Under the pieces are notes generated by a model. That model made no database searches, was not told the DNA's origin, and saw only the letters and a list, made by a program, of their open reading frames with translations. A program made the position numbers and the translations under genes. A stretch of 41,435 bases of DNA from CAYNFH01 sp964396385 (GTDB taxonomy: Bacteria; Armatimonadota; Chthonomonadetes; Chthonomonadales; CAJBBX01), in the NCBI GenBank assembly GCA_964396385.1, contig CAYNFH010000026.1, forward strand, positions 1 through 41,435, in the 5' to 3' direction. Shown here piece after piece: positions 24,286 through 32,634 of the stretch (position 1 is the first letter of the stretch; the number at the start of each line of letters is the position of its first letter).

Positions 24286-24930
24286 ATGGAGCTGTTTTCC
24301 CGAATATCGAGCTTCTGGATAGTCCTTCTGGTCATCGCCCTGACCTGCGTGCGCGCCGGTCTCTCTCTGGCGGAGCGCCGGGGCGGTGAGCGGTCCCCAC
24401 GCACCCGTTTCGCGGGCGAGGTGCTGGAGTCATTCATCATCGCGGTGGTGATGGTCTTCCTGGTCCTCCGCCCCTTCGTGCTCCAGGCGTTCTACATCCC
24501 CTCGGAGTCTATGCAGCCCACGCTCACAGAGGATGATCGCATCCTTGTAAACAAGCTGAGCTACCGCCTGGGTCAGCCGGCGCGGCACGACGTGGTGGTG
24601 TTCCGCGCGCCCCGGGTGGCAACAGGCGAAGATGAGGAGGAGGAGAAGGACTTCGTAAAGCGGGTGGTCGGCCTGCCCGGCGACACCGTGGAGATCCACG
24701 ACGGCATCACGTACATCAACGGGCGCATCGACGACGAGCCGTTTACCAAAGAGCGGCCGTTTTACGATCTGCCGCCCTTCACGGTCCCTCCCGGCAAGCT
24801 CTTTGTGATGGGCGACAACCGCAATCACAGCAACGACAGCCACCACTGGGGCGCGCTGGACGAGGACCGGCTCATCGGCCGTGCCGTCTTCATCTTCTGG
24901 CCGCCCTCCCGCGCAGGGGTGATACATTAG
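24286..24930 (+). CDS. lepB: Signal peptidase I
   Basis: A 214-residue type I signal peptidase. It cleaves signal peptides from exported proteins at the outer face of the membrane. There are two hydrophobic segments, about 10-27 and 48-68. The catalytic serine is S75 in IPSESMQPTL and the lysine K125 in KDFVKRVVGLPGD; box D is PGKLFVMGDNRNHSNDSHHWG (by position: about 168-188), with the usual GDNR. An acidic run (EDEEEEKD) precedes the lysine box. ATG 24286 is the natural start. A long inverted repeat between it and the convergent mannosidase gene is a probable terminator. Confidence 0.95.
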   Translation: MELFSRISSFWIVLLVIALTCVRAGLSLAERRGGERSPRTRFAGEVLESFIIAVVMVFLVLRPFVLQAFYIPSESMQPTLTEDDRILVNKLSYRLGQPARHDVVVFRAPRVATGEDEEEEKDFVKRVVGLPGDTVEIHDGITYINGRIDDEPFTKERPFYDLPPFTVPPGKLFVMGDNRNHSNDSHHWGALDEDRLIGRAVFIFWPPSRAGVIH

Positions 24931-25057
24931 CCGCAAATAGACGCGGATGTGAGCGAATGGGGATCCCTATCTGCCCGCTTGCAACATGCCTTGTTGCACA
25001 GGCTGCTCTCGGTAGAGCCTCCCATTTCCGTTCATTTGCGTTCATTCGCGGCTAATC
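24931..25057. repeat. Long imperfect inverted repeat between convergent lepB and mannosidase
   Basis: The left arm, GCCGCAAATAG then ACGCGGATGTG and AGCGAATGGGG, is matched inverted by CCCATTTCCG, TTCATTTGCG and TTCATTCGCGGC, units of about ten bases. Between them lie two smaller hairpins: GCAACA with TGTTGC (24981-24997) and CTCT with AGAG. The right arm runs into the final codons of the minus-strand mannosidase. Its position suggests a bidirectional terminator. Confidence 0.7.
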
Positions 25058-28000
25058 TCAGCTTGACGGTGACGATCTCGAAGGGCTTGACGTAGAGCTG
25101 GATGGTCCCTTCCTGGACCGGAAGCTTCTCCTCGTCCCGCTCCAGCAGGTCACACACATGCGCGGAACTCACTGGGAGCGCGGTGCGCAGGGTGACAGGT
25201 CCCCTGCGGTTGTAGGCATCGTAGAGCCTCACGATAACGGCATCCTCCGCCTCCGCTCGCTTGACCGCCTCGATGAACACTCCATCACGGTCCACTTCAA
25301 AGACCCTCCGTTCGGAGGGCAGCGAGCCCTTGCGGCCGGGAGGCAGGTGCATGGTGCGGGGCGGGGCATTCAGCTCGTAGGCCCGCTGGGCAACGCCGCC
25401 TTCCCGGAAGTCGCCGGTATGGGGGAGGAGCGCATACGTGAAGGTGTGGCGGCCCATGTCGGCCTCCGGGTCCGGTGCCTTGGGCGATCGCAGCAGCGTA
25501 AGGCGCAGCGTGCCGCCGAGAGTATCGTGGCCGTACTTGCAGTCGTTGAGCAGTGCCACCCCATAGTCGCCCTCGCTCAGGTCCACCCACTTTTGCGCGG
25601 CAACTTCAAAACGTGCGGCGTCCCAGGAGGTGTTGGTGTGGGTGGGCCGTTCCGTGTTGCCATACTGGATTTCGTAGGTCGCACGAGAGCTGTTGATGGC
25701 GGCCGGGAAGGCAGCCTTGAGCAGCTTGTGCTCCTCGTGCCAATCCACCTCCGTGGCGAACTCCAGCAGATTGCTGGAGGCTGCCAGCCGGATGGTCTGG
25801 ACGATCCTGGACGCTCCGAAGGACCGCGTAATGCGGAGGGCCCCCCGTACGGGTCCTTCCTCCAGTACCTCCACGGAATCCAGCTCGGTGATAACTCGGC
25901 CCTTCTCCTGGTAGAACGGGTCGATGTCCCACGCGTCCCAGAACAGCGGCCGGTCCTCGAAGAGGTGAAGCTGGTTGCCCCTGGCGCCCGGCTCAAGCAC
26001 TTCACGCTCGTTGAACTGATCATAGATGCGCGAGATGAGACCGTCCCCGTCCAGCTCCACACGCAGGATGCCGTTGTCCAGCAGCCGCTCCGTAACAATG
26101 AACTGGTTGATAGCCTCGGACGGTGCGCCGGAGAGGTCATACACGGCATATCCGTAGCCCTCCTCCGGCGCCTGATCCTGGAACAGGGCGTAGCGCGTGC
26201 CGTCCTGCTCCACGACCTGTGCGGGGGCAGGCGCTTCGGTTCCGTACCGGACCGATTCCGGCACAGGACCCTCTAGCAGTGGGACTGCAACCGGCTGTAT
26301 GCCCATCCAGCCGAGGCTCCGCAACACGAGCACAGGGCGAGACATGCCTTCCGTTGAGACCGCGGCGCTCAGCGCCGCCAGAGACTCCTCAACCACGCGC
26401 TGCCCGATCCGCTCTATCTCCGCATAGTCATGGTCGGAATCCCGGTACACCTCGTTCACGGACGAGCCGGGAATGATGTCGTGGAACTGGTTCAGGAGGA
26501 GCAGCTTCCAGGCGCGATCCAGCTCCGCGGCGGGATAGTGTGCCATCCCGTCGGGCCGGATGCAGGCCAGGTACTCCGCCTCCCGCAGCAGAAACTCGCT
26601 CTTACGATTGCCGCGCTTATTGCGCGCCTGAGTGGTGTAGGTGCCCCGGTGCAGCTCCAGGTACAGCTCGCCGACCCAGACCGGCAGGTCTCTGGCATCG
26701 GCCTCCGCCTTGCGGAAGAACTCCCGTGCCGTCTCCAGCGTGACCCTGGGCATCCCCTCCACGTCCCTCAGGCGGCGCGCGTTCTCCAGCATCTCGCGCG
26801 TTGGACCTCCGCCTCCGTCGCCGTAGCCATACACGTAGAGCGAGCGGTTGGCCCGGTCCAGGTCCCGGAAGTTGTGGACGTTGAAGGCAAGCTCCTTCGG
26901 GGTCATCATCCCGTTGTACGTATCCGCCGGGGGGAAATGGGTGAAGATGCGGGTGCCGTCAATGCCTTGCCAGAGGAAAGTGTGGTGGGGAAACTTGTTG
27001 GTCTGGTTCCAACTTATCTTCTGGGTCAGGAAGTAGTTGATGCCGGCCTTCCTCATGATCTGGGGGAGCGCGGCTGCGTAGCCGAACACATCGGGCAGCC
27101 AGACGTCGTTCGTCTCAATCCCGAACTCCTCCATCCAGTACCGCTTGCCGTGCAGGATCTGGCGGACCAGGGACTCGCCGCCGGAGATGTTGCAGTCCGC
27201 CTCCACCCACATGGAGCCGGTCACTTCCCATTGGCCGGCGCGGATCTTCTCCCGGATGCGCTCGTAGAGCGCGGGGGCGAGCTCCTTCACCCAGGCGTAC
27301 TGCTGCGCCTGGGAACAGATGAAGCGGTACTCCGGATACTGATCCATCAGGGTGCACGCGGTGGCAAAGGTGTGGAGGCACTTCTGCTGTGTCCGTTCCA
27401 GCGGCCAGAGCCAGGCCGTATCGATGTGCGCGTGCCCGATGGCGCTGATCTGGTGAGCCGAGGCACAGGCGGGCTTACCGTAGGTCTCGGCCACTATCCG
27501 GCGGCAATCGGAGATGGTGCCGCGGTCGTCCGGGTTCCAGGCATTCACCGCTTCGTTCAGCGCGTAAACGAGCTGGCCGCGGCGGGGCTCGTTCTCCGGC
27601 TGCTCTTTGAGCACGCCCAGCGCCATGTTCACGTCGTAGTACAGCGCCCACAGATCCGAGTCGTAGACGGCCAGATAGGCATGACGGAACGTGAAGGGCG
27701 TCGGGGAAGGCTCGATGGGGCGGGCGTCAACGCTCACGTTGGGATTCATCCCGTTGGCGCGGACGTAGAGCGTAACCTCGTCGCCGGCTGAGGCGGTAAG
27801 AAAGTATTCGCCGTGGTACTCGTCCAGTCCCTGGCGCGGCGCGTCGCCATCCCAGATGATCGCCTCCGCCCCCAGGTCGAGCCGGGCGCACACGGTCTCG
27901 CCCGTCCACTCGTCCGGAATGCGGCCGGTCAATCGGAACCAGGCATCGGTCCAGATGGGGCCCCACTGGAAACCGGGCTGAACCGGCTCGTACGTTGCCT

Positions 28001-28145
28001 TGGGTGCTTCGGCGGGAGGGAAGCCGGCGGGCGGCCGGAACACGGCTGCATCCATGCCCACTTGCCGCGCCCAGAGCCGCGGCTGTATCTCATTGCGGTG
28101 GAACCGCTCAATCCTCGCAAGGGTGATCTGCGGATGCTTCTGCAT
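25032..28145 (-). CDS. Alpha-mannosidase, glycoside hydrolase family 38
   Basis: A 1037-residue GH38 enzyme that removes alpha-mannosyl residues by a retaining mechanism with zinc. The N-terminal domain (1-230) carries WGPIWTDAWF. The catalytic domain begins with SAIGHAHIDTAWLWPLERT, where H240 and D242 are zinc ligands; the nucleophile is D352 in WLPDVFGYAAALPQ, and SWNQTNKFPHHTFLW follows. A three-helix bundle and C-terminal beta-sandwiches complete the family architecture. Length is normal. Start ATG 28145 follows an AGGA site; the frame extends 5' but without conserved sequence. There is no signal peptide, so action is probably cytoplasmic, on imported mannosides or glycans. It stands alone, convergent with lepB and divergent from the steA operon. 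Confidence 0.95.
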   Translation of the reverse strand: MQKHPQITLARIERFHRNEIQPRLWARQVGMDAAVFRPPAGFPPAEAPKATYEPVQPGFQWGPIWTDAWFRLTGRIPDEWTGETVCARLDLGAEAIIWDGDAPRQGLDEYHGEYFLTASAGDEVTLYVRANGMNPNVSVDARPIEPSPTPFTFRHAYLAVYDSDLWALYYDVNMALGVLKEQPENEPRRGQLVYALNEAVNAWNPDDRGTISDCRRIVAETYGKPACASAHQISAIGHAHIDTAWLWPLERTQQKCLHTFATACTLMDQYPEYRFICSQAQQYAWVKELAPALYERIREKIRAGQWEVTGSMWVEADCNISGGESLVRQILHGKRYWMEEFGIETNDVWLPDVFGYAAALPQIMRKAGINYFLTQKISWNQTNKFPHHTFLWQGIDGTRIFTHFPPADTYNGMMTPKELAFNVHNFRDLDRANRSLYVYGYGDGGGGPTREMLENARRLRDVEGMPRVTLETAREFFRKAEADARDLPVWVGELYLELHRGTYTTQARNKRGNRKSEFLLREAEYLACIRPDGMAHYPAAELDRAWKLLLLNQFHDIIPGSSVNEVYRDSDHDYAEIERIGQRVVEESLAALSAAVSTEGMSRPVLVLRSLGWMGIQPVAVPLLEGPVPESVRYGTEAPAPAQVVEQDGTRYALFQDQAPEEGYGYAVYDLSGAPSEAINQFIVTERLLDNGILRVELDGDGLISRIYDQFNEREVLEPGARGNQLHLFEDRPLFWDAWDIDPFYQEKGRVITELDSVEVLEEGPVRGALRITRSFGASRIVQTIRLAASSNLLEFATEVDWHEEHKLLKAAFPAAINSSRATYEIQYGNTERPTHTNTSWDAARFEVAAQKWVDLSEGDYGVALLNDCKYGHDTLGGTLRLTLLRSPKAPDPEADMGRHTFTYALLPHTGDFREGGVAQRAYELNAPPRTMHLPPGRKGSLPSERRVFEVDRDGVFIEAVKRAEAEDAVIVRLYDAYNRRGPVTLRTALPVSSAHVCDLLERDEEKLPVQEGTIQLYVKPFEIVTVKLRLAANERK

Positions 28146-28308
28146 GCAGGGAATCCTACCGGGATGTCCGCGCGCCCGAACCGCGCAGCCCCTCCGGATT
28201 CCTGCTGCACGCAATGGGTTCCTGCTGACCGCACTATGTACTCATGGGAAAGCCGCGTGAAACCACCGGGACCAGCAACCCGTCACGATTCACCGGCAGG
28301 ATGGCGCG

Positions 28309-28337
28309 TTGACTTTGCACAGGGTCTGGCGCATAAT
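28309..28337 (+). promoter_or_regulatory. Strong sigma-70-type promoter of the steA operon
   Basis: TTGACT at 28309-28314 and CATAAT at 28332-28337 are separated by 17 bases. Initiation would fall near 28344, leaving only about 12 bases of leader before the steA ATG at 28356; a purine-rich AGAAAGA lies between. Confidence 0.75.
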
Positions 28338-28355
28338 TCACCCAGAAAGACCACT

Positions 28356-29501
28356 ATGGCAGCCATTCAGGGCACCCTCCGCGCGGACCGGCGCACCAAG
28401 AACCTGGTCAAGCGGCTCAAACCGGGCGACATCGCGCTTATCCACCATCCCGATCTGGATTCCACGGCCGCCCGCTCGCTCGTGGAGTGCCGCGTTGGGG
28501 CGGTAGTCAATGCCGCCCGCTCCGTCTCCGGCCGCTACCCCAACCGCGGTCCCAGCGTGCTGGTGGAGGCAGGCGTCCCGCTCATCGACGCGGTCGGCGA
28601 AGAGTTCTTCGAACGGGCCGAGAAGCGTGAGGGGGCCGCGGCCGTCATCGTGGGTGACTGCGTCCGCCTGCCGGACGGCCTCGCCGCAACCGGCGCGCGC
28701 GTCACGCCGGACTTGCTGGCCGCGCAGCTAGAGCAGGCCAGGCGCAACCTGAGCCTTGAGCTGGACGCCTTCGCGCGCAACACGCTGGAGTACCTGGCGG
28801 AGGAGAAGGCGCTGCTGCTGGATCCGGTCGACGTGCCGGAGCTCGCCACCCCCATGCAGGGACGCCACGTGATGGTGGTGGTCCGCGGCGAGGGCTACAA
28901 AGAGGACCTGCAGTCCATCAGCCGCTACCTGGCGGACGTGCAGCCGGTGCTCATCGGCGTGGACGGCGGAGCGGACGCGCTGCTGGAGATGGGCCTCCGG
29001 CCGCACCTCATCATCGGCGACATGGATAGCGTCAGCGACGAGGCCCTCCGCTGCGGCGCGGAGCTGGTGGTCCACGGATACGCGAGGGGAGAGCGCGCCA
29101 CGCCGGGAATGGAGCGGATCAAACAGCTCGGGCTCGATGCGAAGGCCTTCCACGCGCCGGGTACGAGCGAGGACGTCGCTATGGTGCTGGCGGACGAGAA
29201 GGGCGCGTCCCTCATCGTGGCGGTCGGGACCCACTTCTCCCTGGTAGAATTCCTGGACAAGGGCCGCGGCGGCATGGCGAGCACGTTCCTGGTCCGGCTC
29301 CGCATCGGGGCGAAAATGGTCGACGCAAAAGGCATCGGCCGGTTATGGAGTCAGCGCAACCGGCCGGCGACCGCCGAGATCGTCCTGGTAATTCTTGCCG
29401 GCCTGATGCCCATTGTGCTGGTGCTCGTCATCGCCCCGTGGGGGCGCACTATCCTGAACGCCGTCCGCCTCTGGCTCCACTCCACCTTCGGGCTGCGATA
29501 G
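28356..29501 (+). CDS. steA: SteA-like cytokinetic-ring protein
   Basis: A 381-residue protein matching SteA, known from Corynebacterium and other bacteria as part of a pair needed for septal cell-wall separation. It has a thiamine-pyrophosphokinase-like fold: VDGGADALLEMGLRPHLIIGDMDSVS (by position: about 208-233) is the nucleotide-binding centre, followed by ERATPGMERIKQLGLD and APGTSEDVAMVLA. A C-terminal membrane helix, EIVLVILAGLMPIVLVLVI (about 342-360), anchors it. The start ATG 28356 lies just behind a strong promoter. The next gene begins 5 bases after its stop and encodes the SteB/MctB partner. The symbol is by family and context; a kinase activity is not shown. Confidence 0.88.
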   Translation: MAAIQGTLRADRRTKNLVKRLKPGDIALIHHPDLDSTAARSLVECRVGAVVNAARSVSGRYPNRGPSVLVEAGVPLIDAVGEEFFERAEKREGAAAVIVGDCVRLPDGLAATGARVTPDLLAAQLEQARRNLSLELDAFARNTLEYLAEEKALLLDPVDVPELATPMQGRHVMVVVRGEGYKEDLQSISRYLADVQPVLIGVDGGADALLEMGLRPHLIIGDMDSVSDEALRCGAELVVHGYARGERATPGMERIKQLGLDAKAFHAPGTSEDVAMVLADEKGASLIVAVGTHFSLVEFLDKGRGGMASTFLVRLRIGAKMVDAKGIGRLWSQRNRPATAEIVLVILAGLMPIVLVLVIAPWGRTILNAVRLWLHSTFGLR

Positions 29502-29506
29502 CGGCA

Positions 29507-30361
29507 GTGATCCCCGGCTTCCGATACCACCTGGTTACCGTGACTGCAATCTTCATGGCCCTTTTCGTCGGCATAGCGGTGGGGTTCTCCTTCGTTCGCA
29601 GCGAGGTAGTCAGCCAGATGGATCGGCGTTTGGCGGACCTGCAGCATCAGTATTCGGACGAGGTGGTACCGCTGCGCGACCAGGAGCGCCGCCTTTCAGA
29701 TTTCGTGAACGGGGTGGCGCCGCTGCTGGTCCGGAACGAGCTCAGCGGTGTCCGCGTGGCGCTTATCCAGACCGGCGACTACCCCGAGACTATCCAGCGT
29801 ATCAGGAGCACTCTGGAGCAGGGAGGCGTCGTTGTTTCCAGCGTCACCGTGGTAGATGCCGCTTTCCCCACCAAGGGGGCGGCGGCCCTGTCCAAGCTCA
29901 TGGCTACCCTGCAGGTCCAGCACCCCGGCCTCGCTGTGGAGCGGGATTCCCTGCTGCGGGTGCTTGCAAACGCTATCGCCCGGGGCGGTCCGGAGGCGGA
30001 GCTGGCCGCGCTCGAGGACGCGGGGGTCATCCAGCGAGAGCGGGACAGCGACTATACGGTCCACGTGAGTAACGTGGTGCTGGTGGGAGGGGCCGGGGAG
30101 GAGTTCGAGAGCCGGGCCGACACTGTGGACCTGCCACTCATCAATGACTTCAAGACGCTCGGAGCGACCGTCGTGGAAGCAGAGCCCTCGGATGCAGCCA
30201 TCTCCTACATTTCCACGCTCCGGCCGGCGGACATCGCGACCGTAGATGATGCGGACCTGGACATCGGCCGCGTGTCGGTCGCACTGGCTCTTCGAGCGGC
30301 GCCGGGCGACTATGGCATCAAGCGTACGGCGCGAAACGGCATCGTCCCGACGGCGCGATGA
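29507..30361 (+). CDS. SteB/MctB-like (DUF3186, copper transporter family) membrane protein
   Basis: A 284-residue protein with an N-terminal membrane helix (LVTVTAIFMALFVGIAVGF, residues about 8-26) and a coiled coil (SQMDRRLADLQHQYSDEVVP). The rest is an extracytoplasmic alpha/beta domain with GDYPETIQRI and VLVGGAG. This is the DUF3186/MctB family; MctB was named for copper transport in Mycobacterium, while the Corynebacterium homologue SteB works with SteA in division. GTG 29507 is the start used, 5 bases after steA. The steA adjacency favours the division role over copper. Its stop overlaps the ATG of the GT2 gene (ATGA). Confidence 0.85.
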   Translation: MIPGFRYHLVTVTAIFMALFVGIAVGFSFVRSEVVSQMDRRLADLQHQYSDEVVPLRDQERRLSDFVNGVAPLLVRNELSGVRVALIQTGDYPETIQRIRSTLEQGGVVVSSVTVVDAAFPTKGAAALSKLMATLQVQHPGLAVERDSLLRVLANAIARGGPEAELAALEDAGVIQRERDSDYTVHVSNVVLVGGAGEEFESRADTVDLPLINDFKTLGATVVEAEPSDAAISYISTLRPADIATVDDADLDIGRVSVALALRAAPGDYGIKRTARNGIVPTAR

Positions 30362-31023
30362 CCACCGCCATAGTTCCCGCGTACAACGAAGCGGAGCGTA
30401 TCGGTGCGACCGTTGGGGCGCTGCGGAGCGTGCCGGAAGTAGACGAGATCGTGGTGGTGGACGACGGCTCCACGGATGGCACCGCGGAGGCGGCGGATGC
30501 GGCCGGCGCCACCGTCTTGCGACTGCCCTCTAACCGGGGCAAGGGCGGCGCCCTGGAGCAAGGTGTGAAGTGCGCCGCGGGGGACGTGCTCGTCCTGCTG
30601 GATGCCGACTTGGGCGACACGGCGGCGGAGGCAGGAGCGCTCATCCGGCCCGTCCTGGACGGCGCCGCGGACATGACCATTGCACGATTTCCGGTCATAC
30701 CCGGCCGGGGAGGCGGGGTAGGCCTCGCGGTGGGCATGGCTCGAAAAGGCGTTCAGCGGCTTACCGGCAAGTCTATCTTCGCGCCGCTTTCCGGTCAGCG
30801 CGCGCTCCGTCGGGAGGTGCTCCAACGAGTCGGCGGCTTTGAGCGCGGCTTCGGTGCCGAAGTCGCCCTTACGGTGGACGCTCTGAGGGCGGGGTTCCGT
30901 GTGCTGGAAGTGCCGGTGACCATGACCCACCGCGTCACCGGGCGAGACTGGCCAGCCGTTCGGCACCGGGCCCGGCAGTTCCTCGCGATCGCTCGGGCGC
31001 TGTGGATGCGGCGCCGGCCTTGA
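30358..31023 (+). CDS. Glycosyltransferase family 2
   Basis: A 221-residue GT-A glycosyltransferase of family 2. It opens with TTAIVPAYNEAERIGATV, has the nucleotide-binding VDDGSTDGT (residues about 38-46), the metal-binding DADLGDT (DxD-like, about 81-87) and a C-terminal LTVDALRAGFRVLEVPVTMTHR. The absence of membrane helices and the short length resemble undecaprenyl- or dolichyl-phosphate glucosyl-type transferases lacking their anchor. It starts with ATGA overlap behind the SteB-like gene and is followed by the MraY-like gene. The set suggests synthesis of a lipid-linked glycan tied to cell division or envelope growth. Confidence 0.88.
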   Translation: MTTAIVPAYNEAERIGATVGALRSVPEVDEIVVVDDGSTDGTAEAADAAGATVLRLPSNRGKGGALEQGVKCAAGDVLVLLDADLGDTAAEAGALIRPVLDGAADMTIARFPVIPGRGGGVGLAVGMARKGVQRLTGKSIFAPLSGQRALRREVLQRVGGFERGFGAEVALTVDALRAGFRVLEVPVTMTHRVTGRDWPAVRHRARQFLAIARALWMRRRP

Positions 31024-31859
31024 GCCCGCATCATACACAGGTGATAGTGTGGTTGGCGGGCGCAATGCTCCTGATCGCGCTGCTGCCGCTCACCGGCACG
31101 CTGCTCCGGCGGCTCCGGCTGCTGCGCAAGAACTACCGGGGCGACTTCATTCCCTCCGGCTACGGGCTGGCAATAGTCCTTTGGTCCGGCGCCGCCCTCA
31201 CCGCGCTGTTGCTCCAGATGCACGGCCACCGCAGGGAGCCGGCTGCCTATCTGGCCGTCGTGACCGGCTTTGGCGTACTGGGGTTTGTAGACGATCTCTT
31301 CGGGAGCCGCGACGCAACGGGGCTCCGCGGGCATTTCCGGAGGCTGTTGCGCGAGCATCGCGTCACTACCGGGTTGCTGAAAGCCCTGGGTGGCGTGGCC
31401 TTGAGCGTGTGGGTCGCCCGCGCAGTGCTCGAAGATCCGTGGCCCTTGGCGCTGGTATCCAGCGCGGTCATCGCCCTGTCCGCCAACGCCATGAACCTCC
31501 TGGACCTGCGTCCGGGGCGCGCTTGCGCGGCTTTTCTGGTCCTGGGAGCGGTCCTTCTCATCATGCGCTGGCGGCAGACGGGTGCCCTGGTCCCGCTGGT
31601 CTACGTAGTCGTTCCCGCCCTGCCGGTCTACGAGCGCGACGCGCGCGGCCGCGTCATGCTGGGCGACACAGGCTCAAATCCTCTAGGGGCAGCGCTCGGC
31701 CTCGCCCTTGTGCTGGCGCTTCCCGGCCTTGCTTCACGGCTGGGCGCCGCCGCGACCCTCCTGGCTATACACGTGGCCGCCGAGCGCTGGTCGCTCACCG
31801 CCCTCATTGAGGCTAACCCAACGCTCCGCCGCCTGGACCGACTCACCGGCATCCGGTGA
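31020..31859 (+). CDS. MraY/WecA-like glycosyltransferase family 4, multi-pass membrane protein
   Basis: About 280 residues with roughly eight to nine hydrophobic segments. FGVLGFVDDLFGS (DD motif), LSANAMNLLDLRPGRA (the NxxNxxDGxdg-like motif) and RVMLGDTGSNPLGA (the GDxGs loop) are those of polyprenyl-phosphate sugar-1-phosphate transferases such as MraY and WecA. It would transfer a sugar phosphate onto a lipid carrier. The start is uncertain: TTG 31020 overlaps the preceding TGA, and GTG 31002 gives six more residues. In Firmicutes and Actinobacteria a similar order steA, mctB, GT2, GT4 is remembered, which supports a real operon. A composite heptamer element follows the stop. Confidence 0.82.
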   Translation: MSPHHTQVIVWLAGAMLLIALLPLTGTLLRRLRLLRKNYRGDFIPSGYGLAIVLWSGAALTALLLQMHGHRREPAAYLAVVTGFGVLGFVDDLFGSRDATGLRGHFRRLLREHRVTTGLLKALGGVALSVWVARAVLEDPWPLALVSSAVIALSANAMNLLDLRPGRACAAFLVLGAVLLIMRWRQTGALVPLVYVVVPALPVYERDARGRVMLGDTGSNPLGAALGLALVLALPGLASRLGAAATLLAIHVAAERWSLTALIEANPTLRRLDRLTGIR

Positions 31860-31923
31860 GGGTGTTCAGGTGTTCAGGTCCGGACTCCGAATTCATCCTT
31901 CATCCTTCATCCTTCATCCCTCC
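31860..31923. repeat. Chimeric element: GTGTTCAG-type left arm, TTCATCC right arm
   Basis: GTGTTCAG is present twice, then GTCCGGACTCCGAA as core, then TTCATCC four times at 31892-31919. The left arm and core match the element at 22893-22966; the right arm matches that at 6332-6359. The arms are not complementary to each other. It lies between the MraY-like gene and the zinc-ribbon gene. Confidence 0.88.
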
Positions 31924-32012
31924 TTTGAAACCATCCAGCAACTCTGGCCGTCTAGCGAGAGGAGGCTGCCGACTTTACGCCGAACCACGAGTCTCGCCAG
32001 GGAGGAGAATGT

Positions 32013-32633
32013 ATGACCTGCGCCGCCTGTGGGGCGACGATTGCAAAGCGGCGGTCTCACTGCCAGATCTGCGGCCGATCACGGAAGCCGCAAGACGATC
32101 CCCTGTGGGACCGAACGGTCGAGGCGGCTACTTACGAGGTCTTGTCGCAGGTCCTGGAGGGGGATGAGACACTCCTCGGGTTCACGCGGGGCCGCCTCAC
32201 GGCGCGATGGACGCCGCGTTCCGGGATCAATCCGCGACTTCTCCTCAGCCAGTACGCTAACTTCGGTCTTACATCGGACCGGATCATCCTCATGCCCGTC
32301 CAGTCGGGCAGCGGCAGCTCGCCCGCCAACAGCGCCACCAGCTTCCCAGTACGGGATGTCTGCGCCCTCAACATCACGGATATCGATCCCCTGGAGCCGG
32401 GACGCACCGTACGCCTAACCGCGTTACTTACCGGCGGAGAGTCCTTGCGGCTTAAAGCCGCCGGCCGCCTGGCCGCGACGGCGCAGGACATCGTCACCGT
32501 TTGGCGCTCACTCTACGCACCTTCGGCCAGCGACGTGAACATACCGGACCGCTGCGAACACTGCGGACGAGAGCTGGACCGGCCTTACCGGTTCTGTCCC
32601 TTCTGCGGCAGCGCGCAGCAATCTACGGAGTAA
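32013..32633 (+). CDS. Double-zinc-ribbon protein with a PH-like middle domain
   Basis: A 206-residue protein with a zinc ribbon at each end: cysteines 3, 6, 17 and 20 (TCAACG...CQICG) and a C-terminal CEHCGRELDRPYRFCPFCG (about 183-201). The middle (about 35-175) is beta-rich, with LLSQYANFGLTSDRIILMPV and VRDVCALNITDIDP, like the bacterial PH domain found in many proteins that bind membranes or partners. No family name can be given. The start ATG 32013 has GGAGGAG nearby. Its stop is one base before the M48 peptidase gene, and the two proteins share a C-terminal FRFCP-type ribbon, suggesting a common assembly or target. Confidence 0.8.
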   Translation: MTCAACGATIAKRRSHCQICGRSRKPQDDPLWDRTVEAATYEVLSQVLEGDETLLGFTRGRLTARWTPRSGINPRLLLSQYANFGLTSDRIILMPVQSGSGSSPANSATSFPVRDVCALNITDIDPLEPGRTVRLTALLTGGESLRLKAAGRLAATAQDIVTVWRSLYAPSASDVNIPDRCEHCGRELDRPYRFCPFCGSAQQSTE

Positions 32634-32634
32634 C

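Noticed and set aside
26430..27791. 453-codon plus-strand open frame
   Set aside because: Antisense of the GH38 mannosidase; its amino-acid content is typical of a shadow frame.
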